Assembly (NCBI GenBank): GCA_014376425.1
Contig: JACMRO010000529.1
Coordinates: forward strand, 1-5,057
Direction: 5' to 3'
Source: Rubritepida sp.
Lineage (GTDB): Bacteria; Pseudomonadota; Alphaproteobacteria; Acetobacterales; Acetobacteraceae
DNA length: 5,057 bases
Part shown: positions 1-5,057 of the stretch, in pieces
How positions within the stretch are numbered: position 1 is the first letter of the stretch
How the letters are laid out: every line of letters begins with the position of its first letter
Position numbers and translations under genes: made by a program
Notes under the pieces: generated by a model
Database searches by the model: none
What the model was told of the DNA's origin: nothing
Seen by the model: the letters and a program-made list of their open reading frames with translations, nothing else

Positions 1-1404
1 CACCCGATAGCCATGCACCGGCCCGCCGCCGCCGAAGGCCACGATCGTGCGGCCCTCATAGGTCTTGGCGGGTTCGATGGCGTGGACGCGCGCCGCATTG
101 GCCATGTTCTCGTCCACCATCTCGACCCCGCCCAGCGCCGCCATCGGCGCGTCCAACCCCATCGGCCGGCCCACTGCCGCCAGCATCGCGGCCTCGGCCG
201 GGCCGGGGTGCAGGCTCAGCGCGCCGCCGGCGAAATTCGCGGCGTCGTAGCGACCGAGCAGCAGGTTCGCGTCAGTCACCGCGGGCGCCGTCCCGCCGCG
301 CCCGTAACAGGCCGGACCCGGCGTCGCGCCCGCACTCTCGGGGCCGACCTGGATGCGCCCGAGCCCATCCACATGCGCCAGCGACCCGCCGCCGGCGCCG
401 ATCTCCACCATCTCGATCACCGGAATGCGCAGCGGCAGCCCGGAACCCTTCTGGAATCGCCCGATCCGCGCCACTTCGAAGCTGCGGCTGGCCTGCGGCG
501 CGTAGTCGTCGATCAGGCAGACCTTGGCGGTGGTGCCGCCCATGTCGAAGCTGAGCACCTTCGGCAGCCCCTTCTGCCGCGCCACGAAGGCCGAGAAGAT
601 GGCACCCCCGGCCGGGCCACTCTCGACCAGGCGAATGGGAAACTTCGCTGCCGTCTCGATCCCGGTCAGCCCGCCGCCGGACAGCATCATGAAGACCGGC
701 ACGCCCACGCCCATCGCGTCGAGCCCGGCGCGCAGCCGCGCCAGGTAGCCCGCCATCAGCGGTTGCACATAGGCGTTGGCGACGGTGGTGGAGAAGCGCT
801 CCCACTCGCGCATTTCGGGGCTTACTTCGCTGGCCAGCGACACCTGAACGCCCGGCCATTCAGCTTGCGCGACCGCGGCCGCGCGCCGCTCATGCACCGG
901 ATTGACGAAGCCGTGCAGGAAGCCAATGGCGAGCGATGCCATGCCCTCGTCGCGCAGGAAGCGCACCGCCTCAGCCACCGCCGCCTCGTCCAGCGGCAGC
1001 AGCACGCGGCCGGTGTTGTCCAGCCGCTCGGTCACGGTGACGCGATGGCGGCGGCGCACCAGCGGCGCGGGCAGGTCGATGTTCAGGTCGTACTGGTCGT
1101 ACCGGCTCTCATTGCCCAGGGCCAGCACGTCGCGGAAGCCCGCGGTGGTGATGAAGCCGGTCGGCGCGCCCTTCCGCTCGATGATGGCATTGGTGGCCAG
1201 CGTGGTGCCGTGGATGACGAGCGCCACATCGGCCGCCGCCAGCCCGGCGCGGGCCAGGACCACGCGCACCCCCTCCAGCACGCCTTCCTCGGGGGCCGCG
1301 GTGGTGGTCAGCACCGTGGCGGACCAGCGCTCGCCATCGCGTCCCAGTGCCACGCCGGTGAAGGTGCCGCCGATATCCGCCGCCACCCGCGCAAGACCCG
1401 TCAT
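1..1404 (-). CDS. hyuA: Hydantoinase/oxoprolinase family protein, subunit A (HyuA-like), C-terminus cut by window edge
   Basis: This family (N-methylhydantoinase A, 5-oxoprolinase, acetone carboxylase subunits) uses ATP to activate a cyclic amide or ketone, usually with a B subunit, in the cytoplasm. The frame is open from the ATG to the left edge, giving 468 of the usual roughly 680-700 residues. The N-terminal Hydant_A_N domain shows the ASKHA phosphate-1 motif ADIGGTFTG (9-17), HGTTLATNAIIERKGA (65-80) and ITTAGFRDVL (85-94). The Hydantoinase_A domain shows EWERFSTTVANAYV (200-213), LSGGGL (241-246), ESGPAGG (261-267), the second nucleotide motif SFDMGGTTAKV (285-295), EIGAGGGS (334-341), GATPGPACYGRGG (359-371) and DENMANAARVHAIE (431-444). 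The start overlaps the upstream amidohydrolase stop by 4 nt (ATGA), and AGGAAG lies 7 nt before it, so this start is well supported. Oddity: residue 17 is Gly where the family normally has Asp (FTD). The family call is firm. The substrate is unknown, and the gene symbol denotes family only. Confidence 0.93.
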   Translation of the reverse strand, partial: MTGLARVAADIGGTFTGVALGRDGERWSATVLTTTAAPEEGVLEGVRVVLARAGLAAADVALVIHGTTLATNAIIERKGAPTGFITTAGFRDVLALGNESRYDQYDLNIDLPAPLVRRRHRVTVTERLDNTGRVLLPLDEAAVAEAVRFLRDEGMASLAIGFLHGFVNPVHERRAAAVAQAEWPGVQVSLASEVSPEMREWERFSTTVANAYVQPLMAGYLARLRAGLDAMGVGVPVFMMLSGGGLTGIETAAKFPIRLVESGPAGGAIFSAFVARQKGLPKVLSFDMGGTTAKVCLIDDYAPQASRSFEVARIGRFQKGSGLPLRIPVIEMVEIGAGGGSLAHVDGLGRIQVGPESAGATPGPACYGRGGTAPAVTDANLLLGRYDAANFAGGALSLHPGPAEAAMLAAVGRPMGLDAPMAALGGVEMVDENMANAARVHAIEPAKTYEGRTIVAFGGGGPVHGYRV

Positions 1405-2651
1405 GCCGTTACTTCCTGCAGCCATTTGGTGATCACCTGGCAAGCCAGGTCGAAGTCGGGCAGCGCCATGGCCTCGTGCGGGTTGTGGCTGCCATTCTGG
1501 TTGCGCACAAACAGCATCGCTGCCGGGATGCCGGCCGCCGCGAAGGCCGCCGCGTCATGCCCGGCGCCCGAGGCCATCGCCATGTACGGCACCGCCCGTG
1601 CATCCGCCGCCCGCGCCAGACCGGCACGGATGGCGGCATCCATTACCGACGGCGCGCTGCCGCTCTCGGCGCCGAGTTCGAACCGGACGCCGCGTCGCGC
1701 CTCGATCTCCGCCACCAGCCCGTGCAGCCGCGCAACCATGGCGTCGCATGCCGCCATGTCCACGGCGCGGATGTCGAGCGAGAAGCGTGCCTCGCCGGCG
1801 ATCTTGGTAAAGCCGGCCTCCTCCGTCGTCGCCATCTCGCAGAAGGTGCAGACGAGGTGGTGGCCGCGCGCTTCCATTTCGACCCAGTATGCGTCGAGGC
1901 GATACACCAGCTCGGCCAGCGCGACCGCCGCGTCACGCCGGTACTTCCGCGCGGTGGCGCCGGAGTGATTGTACTCGCCCAGCACGCGGGCGGCGCGAAA
2001 CCGCCGGCTGCCGGGGATGCCGGTGACGATGCCCAGGGGCACGCCCGCAGTCTCCAGCGTCGGCCCCTGTTCGATGTGCAGTTCCAGGAAGGCGGCGGCC
2101 TGCACGGCACGCTCGCCGCGTTCGGCGAAGGCAGGATCGAAGCCTTCCTGCCGCATGTGATCGGCCAGGGTGCGGCCCGAATCGCGCCGCCGCACCGCCA
2201 GGTCGGCGGCGGTCAGCATGCCCAGCGCACCCCGGCTGCCGGGATAGCTGGTCGGAAACCAGGCACCGGCCTCCTCGGCCCGGATGCACATGACGGTGAC
2301 ATCCTGCGCCGGCTGGTAACCGGCCCGCACCAAGCCGGCCACGGCCGCCAGCCCGGCCAACACCCCCGCCGCCCCGTCGAAATTGCCGCCCTGGGGCACG
2401 CTGTCGAGGTGGCTGCCGATGACGATGGGCAACCGCGCCCGATCGGCACCGGGCAGGGTGAGGTACTGGTTACCGATCGGGTCCACCCGCCGCTCAAGCC
2501 CTAGTGCCCCGGCCTCCTCGGCCAGCAAAGCATGCGCCATGGCCTCGCCCGGGCCGTAGGCCACCCGAGTGATGCCCACGCCGTCGAAGCTGCGCTCACG
2601 CAGCGTGTCGAACAGCCGCGCCGCCAGTGCCGTGTCCGGAACCAGGTTCAT
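1401..2651 (-). CDS. hyuC: Zn-dependent M20-family amidohydrolase (N-carbamoyl-L-amino acid hydrolase / allantoate amidohydrolase-like)
   Basis: This is probably a cytoplasmic dimeric enzyme hydrolysing an N-carbamoyl or ureido group to amine, CO2 and ammonia. It has 416 residues, normal for the family. The di-metal ligands are all present: H81 (GSHLDSV), D92 (NFDGAAG), E127 with probable catalytic base E126 (RAEEAG), H192 (LELHIEQGP) and H389 (GSHNPHE). The lid/dimerisation domain has NHSGAT (228-233, H229) and SLDIR (291-295, R295), and the catalytic domain has SGAGHDAAAF (361-370). I chose the ATG at 2651 because it gives MNLVPDTALAARL, the expected N-terminus, and overlaps the SDR stop by 1 nt (TGATG). 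An in-frame start at 2723 would add 24 Arg-rich residues lying inside the SDR gene. No strong Shine-Dalgarno is visible, so translation probably depends on coupling. The motif after the Glu pair is AGAWF rather than the common GSRF, suggesting a subfamily with a different pocket. The exact substrate cannot be set from sequence. Confidence 0.93.
   Translation of the reverse strand: MNLVPDTALAARLFDTLRERSFDGVGITRVAYGPGEAMAHALLAEEAGALGLERRVDPIGNQYLTLPGADRARLPIVIGSHLDSVPQGGNFDGAAGVLAGLAAVAGLVRAGYQPAQDVTVMCIRAEEAGAWFPTSYPGSRGALGMLTAADLAVRRRDSGRTLADHMRQEGFDPAFAERGERAVQAAAFLELHIEQGPTLETAGVPLGIVTGIPGSRRFRAARVLGEYNHSGATARKYRRDAAVALAELVYRLDAYWVEMEARGHHLVCTFCEMATTEEAGFTKIAGEARFSLDIRAVDMAACDAMVARLHGLVAEIEARRGVRFELGAESGSAPSVMDAAIRAGLARAADARAVPYMAMASGAGHDAAAFAAAGIPAAMLFVRNQNGSHNPHEAMALPDFDLACQVITKWLQEVTA
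1412..1417 (-). promoter_or_regulatory. Ribosome binding site of hyuA inside the end of hyuC
   Basis: AGGAAG on the minus strand lies 7 nt before the hyuA ATG, within the last codons of the amidohydrolase gene. Together with the ATGA overlap it allows both re-initiation by terminating ribosomes and independent initiation. Confidence 0.65.
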
Positions 2652-3439
2652 CAGAAGCCGCGCACCATCCCGCCATCGGCGCGCATGATCTCGCCGGTGA
2701 TGTAGGCCGCCGGCACGCCGCAAAGGAAGGCCACCAGGGGGCCGTATTCATCCGCCGTGCCGTAGCGCTGCGCGGGAATGGTCTTGCTGCGCTCGGCGAT
2801 CACCTCGTCGATGCTCTTGCCTGTCTTGGCGCCCAGGCTGGCGGCGGTCTCCAGGCTGCGGTCGGTGCGGATGGCGCCGGGGGCCACCACGTTCACCGTC
2901 ACGCCGTCGCCGGCGACCTCCGCCGAAAGTGTCTTCAGGTAGCCAAGAACCGCCGCACGCAATGTGTTGCTGAGCACCAGGTTGGGAATGGGCTGCTGCA
3001 TGCCGGTGCTGCCGACATTGATGATGCGGCCGAATTTCTGCGCGCGCATCGCCGGCAGCAGGCGTTTGGTGATGTGGATGGGGGCGGCCACGATGCGCTG
3101 GAACCACGGCGCCAGCAGCGCCTCGTCCATCTCCAGCGCGGTGCCGGGCGGCGGGCCGCCATGGTTGAGGATGAGGATGTCCACGCCACCCATCGCGGCG
3201 ACCGCACCATCGGCCAGGCGGTCCATTGCGGCGTTGTCGACCACGTCCGCCGGGATGCCGTTGGCGCTGGCCGCGCCCAGCGCGCGCAACTCCGCCGCCG
3301 CCACGTCCAGGGTGGCCTGGGTGCGGCCGCTGATGACCAGATGTGCGCCCTCGCGCGCCAGCGCGTCGGCGACGCTGCGGCCCAGGCCCTTCGAGGCGCC
3401 CATCACCAATGCGCGCTTGCCCTTGAGACCCAATTCCAT
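2651..3439 (-). CDS. SDR family oxidoreductase with atypical active site (no YxxxK)
   Basis: This is a 262-residue Rossmann-fold protein of classical SDR length. The cofactor motif is GASKGLG (14-20), a form of TGxxxGxG, and SGRT (37-40) at the end of the second strand is compatible with NADP(H). NHGG (92-95) stands where NNAG is usual, followed by PPPG (96-99). NVGS (141-144) supplies the conserved Ser144, and NVVAPGAIRTDR (183-194) and ITGEIMRADGG (247-257) match the family C-terminal half. At the Ser+13 and Ser+17 positions, where Tyr and Lys should be, it has S157 and R161 within NLVLSNTLRAA. The usual helix-4 Asn also seems absent. It may therefore catalyse by another route, or act as a binding protein. 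Start: ATG at 3439 with AAGGGG 9 nt upstream. It is the first gene of the three-gene operon and sits directly after the divergent control region. The SDR assignment is firm; substrate and activity are unknown. Confidence 0.92.
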   Translation of the reverse strand: MELGLKGKRALVMGASKGLGRSVADALAREGAHLVISGRTQATLDVAAAELRALGAASANGIPADVVDNAAMDRLADGAVAAMGGVDILILNHGGPPPGTALEMDEALLAPWFQRIVAAPIHITKRLLPAMRAQKFGRIINVGSTGMQQPIPNLVLSNTLRAAVLGYLKTLSAEVAGDGVTVNVVAPGAIRTDRSLETAASLGAKTGKSIDEVIAERSKTIPAQRYGTADEYGPLVAFLCGVPAAYITGEIMRADGGMVRGF

Positions 3440-3448
3440 GCCGACACG

Positions 3449-3454
3449 CCCCTT
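3449..3454 (-). promoter_or_regulatory. Ribosome binding site of the SDR gene
   Basis: AAGGGG on the minus strand lies 9 nt before the ATG at 3439. It supports this start as the head of the operon. Confidence 0.6.
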
Positions 3455-3468
3455 GATTGACGGGGCGG

Positions 3469-3497
3469 AACATCCGACAGCCGGTGGCGGGTGGCAA
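3469..3497 (-). promoter_or_regulatory. Candidate sigma-70-type promoter for the SDR-hyuC-hyuA operon
   Basis: Read on the minus strand, TTGCCA (3497-3492) matches five of six bases of the -35 consensus. A 17-nt spacer follows, then GATGTT (3474-3469) as a weak -10 matching three of six. Transcription would begin near 3462, leaving a leader of about 23 nt that contains the AAGGGG ribosome site. The spacing is ideal but the -10 is poor, so this remains a guess. Confidence 0.35.
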
Positions 3498-3519
3498 GCC
3501 GGGCCCAGGCCGTTATGTT
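3491..3519 (+). promoter_or_regulatory. Candidate sigma-70-type promoter for the dehydrogenase
   Basis: GTGGCA (3491-3496) is a partial -35 matching four of six bases. A 17-nt spacer leads to TATGTT (3514-3519), a partial -10 matching four of six. The start would fall near 3526, just before the GAGGAA ribosome site. This is the most AT-rich spot in the intergenic region. The -35 coincides with that proposed for the opposite direction. Confidence 0.3.
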
Positions 3520-3531
3520 GCTCCGAAATCC

Positions 3532-3537
3532 GAGGAA
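3532..3537 (+). promoter_or_regulatory. Ribosome binding site that fixes the dehydrogenase start
   Basis: GAGGAA lies 6 nt before the ATG at 3544. It selects this codon over the in-frame ATG at 3457, which has no comparable site and would add 29 residues unlike the family. Confidence 0.75.
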
Positions 3538-3543
3538 ACGCCC

Positions 3544-4521
3544 ATGGCCAAGCCCGTCCTGCTCGTCACCCGCCAGCTGCCCGCCGCCATCGAGGCGCGC
3601 GCCGCGCAGGATTACGATGCGCGGCTCAACCCGACCGACGAAGTCTGGTTCCGCGACGGCGCCGAGATTGCGCGGCGCGCAGTGGAAGCCCGCGCCGACG
3701 GCGTTCTGATCGCTGCCGGCGACCCGATGAAGGGGCCGGCCATCGCCGCCCTGCCGGCCAGCGTGAAGATCATCACCACCTTCTCCGTCGGCACCGACCA
3801 CATCGACCTGGAGGCGGCGAAGGCGCGTGGCATCATCGTCACCAACACGCCCGAGGTGCTGAGCTTCGCCACCGCCGAGACTGCCTTCACGCTGCTTCTC
3901 ATGGCCGCCCGCCGCGCTGGCGAGGGCGAGCGGATGGTCCGCGCCGACAAGTGGCAGGGCTGGGCGCCGACGCAGTTGATGGGGGTGACGCTGGAGGGCA
4001 AGAAGTTGGGCATCCTGGGCTTCGGGCGCATCGGCCAGAAGCTGGCCGGAATGGCGCGTGGCTTCGGCATGGAGATCCATTACCGCGACCTGCGCCGCCT
4101 GCCGCCCGAGGTGGAGCAAGGGGCGGTGTTCCACGAAACCGATGACGGCTTCCTGGCTGCCGTCGACATGCTGTCGATGCACGTACCGGGTGGCGAGGGC
4201 ACGACCAAATGGCTGAACGCGGCCCGCCTGGCACGCATGAAGCCCGGCGCCCTCATCATCAACACCGGACGCGGCAACAGCGTGGACGATGCGGCGCTGG
4301 CGGCGTCACTGGCCTCGGGCCACACCCGCGCCGCGGGGCTGGATGTGTATGACGGCGAGCCGAAGGTGTTCGCCGGCTACCTCGGCCTCGAAAACGTGAC
4401 GCTGCTGCCGCACCTGGGAAGCGCCACCATCGAGACGCGGGCAGCGATGGGCGAGCGCGCATTGCAAAATCTGGACTGTGTGCTGCGATTCGACCTGCCG
4501 CCGCCGCACCGCGTGGTGTGA
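3544..4521 (+). CDS. D-2-hydroxyacid dehydrogenase (glyoxylate/hydroxypyruvate reductase-like)
   Basis: This is an NAD(P)H-dependent cytoplasmic reductase interconverting 2-oxo acids and D-2-hydroxy acids; glyoxylate or hydroxypyruvate are likely substrates. It has 325 residues, usual for the family. The substrate-domain loop is FSVGTDHIDL (80-89), as in glyoxylate reductases. The Rossmann motif is LGFGRIG (158-164), followed by strand 2 HYRDLRR (179-185), where R181 and the Arg pair hint at NADPH. NTGRGN (240-245) carries substrate-binding R243, GEP (271-273) carries E272, and PHLGSAT (289-295) carries catalytic H290; the full Arg-Glu-His set is intact. The protein ends in PPPHRVV, a common ending in this family. 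The start ATG at 3544 has GAGGAA 6 nt upstream; a longer frame from 3457 would run through the promoter region and lacks family similarity there. It is divergent from the SDR-hyuC-hyuA operon, so shared control is plausible. Specificity between glyoxylate, hydroxypyruvate and bulkier oxo acids cannot be decided. Confidence 0.93.
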   Translation: MAKPVLLVTRQLPAAIEARAAQDYDARLNPTDEVWFRDGAEIARRAVEARADGVLIAAGDPMKGPAIAALPASVKIITTFSVGTDHIDLEAAKARGIIVTNTPEVLSFATAETAFTLLLMAARRAGEGERMVRADKWQGWAPTQLMGVTLEGKKLGILGFGRIGQKLAGMARGFGMEIHYRDLRRLPPEVEQGAVFHETDDGFLAAVDMLSMHVPGGEGTTKWLNAARLARMKPGALIINTGRGNSVDDAALAASLASGHTRAAGLDVYDGEPKVFAGYLGLENVTLLPHLGSATIETRAAMGERALQNLDCVLRFDLPPPHRVV

Positions 4522-4528
4522 TGGTCGC

Positions 4529-5057
4529 TCAGCTGGCGCAACGCCCGCCCGCGCCACGTCGGCGGGCCATCGGCACGATGCTGAGCTTCGGTCCGCTCAC
4601 ATAGTTCGCGCGCTGGGTGAAGGGGGCATTCGCCTGAGTGAGCCACCCATGCGCCCGGCCGGCGGCCTCGCTGCCGGTCGCGTCGACGAATGCGGCCAAT
4701 GACGCGATCGCCAGCTGTGCGTAATTCCCCTCGGTCTTCGCCCAGCCCCCGGCATTTGCCCAGCCGCGGGCCCGGGTGGCCCCAGCGATCTCCGACCAGC
4801 TCCGGTAAGGGCGGTCCCGCGCGTTTTCCGGGCTGATTGCGATCAGGTAGGCGGCGCCGTCATGCGGATCGAAACCGCGTTCGCGGGACAAAAAGCGGCC
4901 GACGATGAAATTGCCCATCCAGTCCAGCACCGCGCGGGCATCCGCATCGCCGCGCACCGCCGCGATGGCGGTGACGGAGGCAAAATGGTCCTGTTGCCAG
5001 GGCGGCAAGGCGCCGCTGGAACCGTAGTCGCCAGGCAGCCAGCCATGCGCCTCGCCC
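4529..5057 (-). CDS. Uncharacterised protein, C-terminal 175 residues (N-terminus beyond right edge)
   Basis: The frame is open from the right edge to a TGA at 4531-4529, and its codon use is like its neighbours'. I do not recognise the family. The visible part is rich in Trp, Ala and Gly. It begins with GEAHGWLPGDYGSSG (1-15), then PPWQQDHFASVTAIAAVRGD (18-37), DWMGNFIVGRF (45-55), AAYLIAISP (68-76), a Trp-rich stretch WSEIAGATRARGWANAGGW (87-105) and a helical segment NYAQLAIASLAAFVDATG (110-127), and ends in a basic tail with MARRRGAGGR (163-172). Repeated amphipathic helices with aromatic loops suggest an all-helical, possibly alpha/alpha-toroid, domain; that is only an impression. No membrane segment is visible. 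A TTG at 5008 could be taken as a start, but coding character continues upstream without a stop, so the gene very probably extends outside the window. It converges on the dehydrogenase with a 7-nt gap and is probably unrelated to the hydantoinase operon. Confidence 0.78.
   Translation of the reverse strand, partial: GEAHGWLPGDYGSSGALPPWQQDHFASVTAIAAVRGDADARAVLDWMGNFIVGRFLSRERGFDPHDGAAYLIAISPENARDRPYRSWSEIAGATRARGWANAGGWAKTEGNYAQLAIASLAAFVDATGSEAAGRAHGWLTQANAPFTQRANYVSGPKLSIVPMARRRGAGGRCAS
4543..4567. terminator. Weak candidate hairpin downstream of the dehydrogenase
   Basis: A perfect 7-bp GC-only inverted repeat (GCCCGCC at 4543-4549, GGCGGGC at 4561-4567) with an 11-nt loop starts 22 nt after the dehydrogenase stop. 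It has no T tract on either side and lies within the C-terminal coding part of the convergent gene, in Arg/Gly codons that favour such repeats by chance. It could attenuate or protect the 3' end, but it is not a standard rho-independent terminator. Confidence 0.2.

Larger units (their letters stand above)
3440..3543. promoter_or_regulatory. Divergent intergenic control region between the SDR operon and the dehydrogenase
   Basis: These 104 bp are the only sizeable non-coding stretch in the window. It lies between two start codons facing away from each other, so it must hold the promoters for both directions unless they lie inside the genes. Each side carries a good Shine-Dalgarno sequence. I see no clear palindromic operator, only the short palindrome GGGCCC at 3501-3506 and a direct GCCGG repeat, neither compelling. 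No regulator gene is visible in the window. Confidence 0.7.

Noticed and set aside
13..1968. A 651-codon open frame on the plus strand antisense to hyuA and hyuC
   Set aside because: Its product is a His/Arg/Ala/Gln-rich string without family motifs, it spans two well-supported minus-strand genes, and long antisense frames are expected at this GC content.
2652..2723. An N-terminal extension of the amidohydrolase starting at 2723
   Set aside because: The extra 24 residues are Arg-rich, encoded inside the SDR gene, and precede the normal family N-terminus at 2651.
3457..3543. An N-terminal extension of the dehydrogenase starting at 3457
   Set aside because: The ATG at 3544 has a proper ribosome site and matches the family N-terminus; the extension would consume the divergent promoter region.
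2964..4145. A 393-codon plus-strand frame running antisense to the SDR gene, through the intergenic region and into the dehydrogenase in another frame
   Set aside because: It crosses both recognised genes and the promoter region, its composition is low-complexity Arg/Pro/Ala, and it has no family similarity.
3403..4182. A 259-codon minus-strand frame antisense to the dehydrogenase
   Set aside because: It is a shadow of a gene with all catalytic residues intact; the His/Gln/Gly-rich product has no recognisable motif.
4527..4585. An inverted repeat GCTCAGC / GCTGAGC flanking about 45 nt
   Set aside because: The short arms and long loop fall inside coding sequence; chance occurrence is likely.
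4529..5008. A complete 159-residue gene starting at the TTG at 5008
   Set aside because: The same frame continues upstream to the window edge with coding-like sequence (GWLPGDYGSSG), so the TTG is more likely an internal Leu codon.

Overview
The window is very GC-rich, with G/C at most third codon positions, and almost entirely coding. Codon use and the protein families fit a GC-rich alphaproteobacterium. The style resembles Acetobacteraceae (Roseomonas-like), but that placement is an impression from the proteins, not a tested assignment.

Layout: three genes on the minus strand form a tightly packed operon, read right to left. First is a short-chain dehydrogenase/reductase (SDR) at 3439-2651. 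Next is a zinc-dependent M20-type amidohydrolase of the N-carbamoyl-amino-acid hydrolase/allantoate amidohydrolase family (HyuC-like, 2651-1401). Last is the N-terminal 468 residues of a hydantoinase/oxoprolinase A subunit (HyuA-like, 1404 to the left edge). The junctions overlap by 1 nt (TGATG) and 4 nt (ATGA), so the three are probably co-transcribed and translationally coupled. A hydantoinase B subunit would be expected just beyond the left edge, but it is not visible.

A 104-bp divergent control region (3440-3543) separates this operon from a plus-strand D-2-hydroxyacid dehydrogenase of the glyoxylate/hydroxypyruvate reductase type (3544-4521). Candidate promoters for the two directions have -35 elements on almost the same bases. 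Seven nucleotides past that gene's stop, a convergent minus-strand gene ends. Its C-terminal 175 residues are visible and it belongs to no family I can name.

Working together (inference): HyuA (with an unseen HyuB) would open a cyclic amide or hydantoin-like ring using ATP. The HyuC-like enzyme would then hydrolyse the resulting N-carbamoyl or ureido compound to an amino acid or derivative, CO2 and ammonia. The SDR and the divergent dehydrogenase may process carbonyl or 2-oxo/2-hydroxy acid products. The substrate cannot be read from the sequence. The most notable points are an SDR that lacks the usual Tyr/Lys catalytic pair, a HyuA with a substituted residue in its first phosphate-binding motif, and the compact divergent promoter region. 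I see no RNA genes, mobile elements, CRISPR arrays or clear rho-independent terminators. The window looks like ordinary chromosomal catabolic content rather than a novel system.
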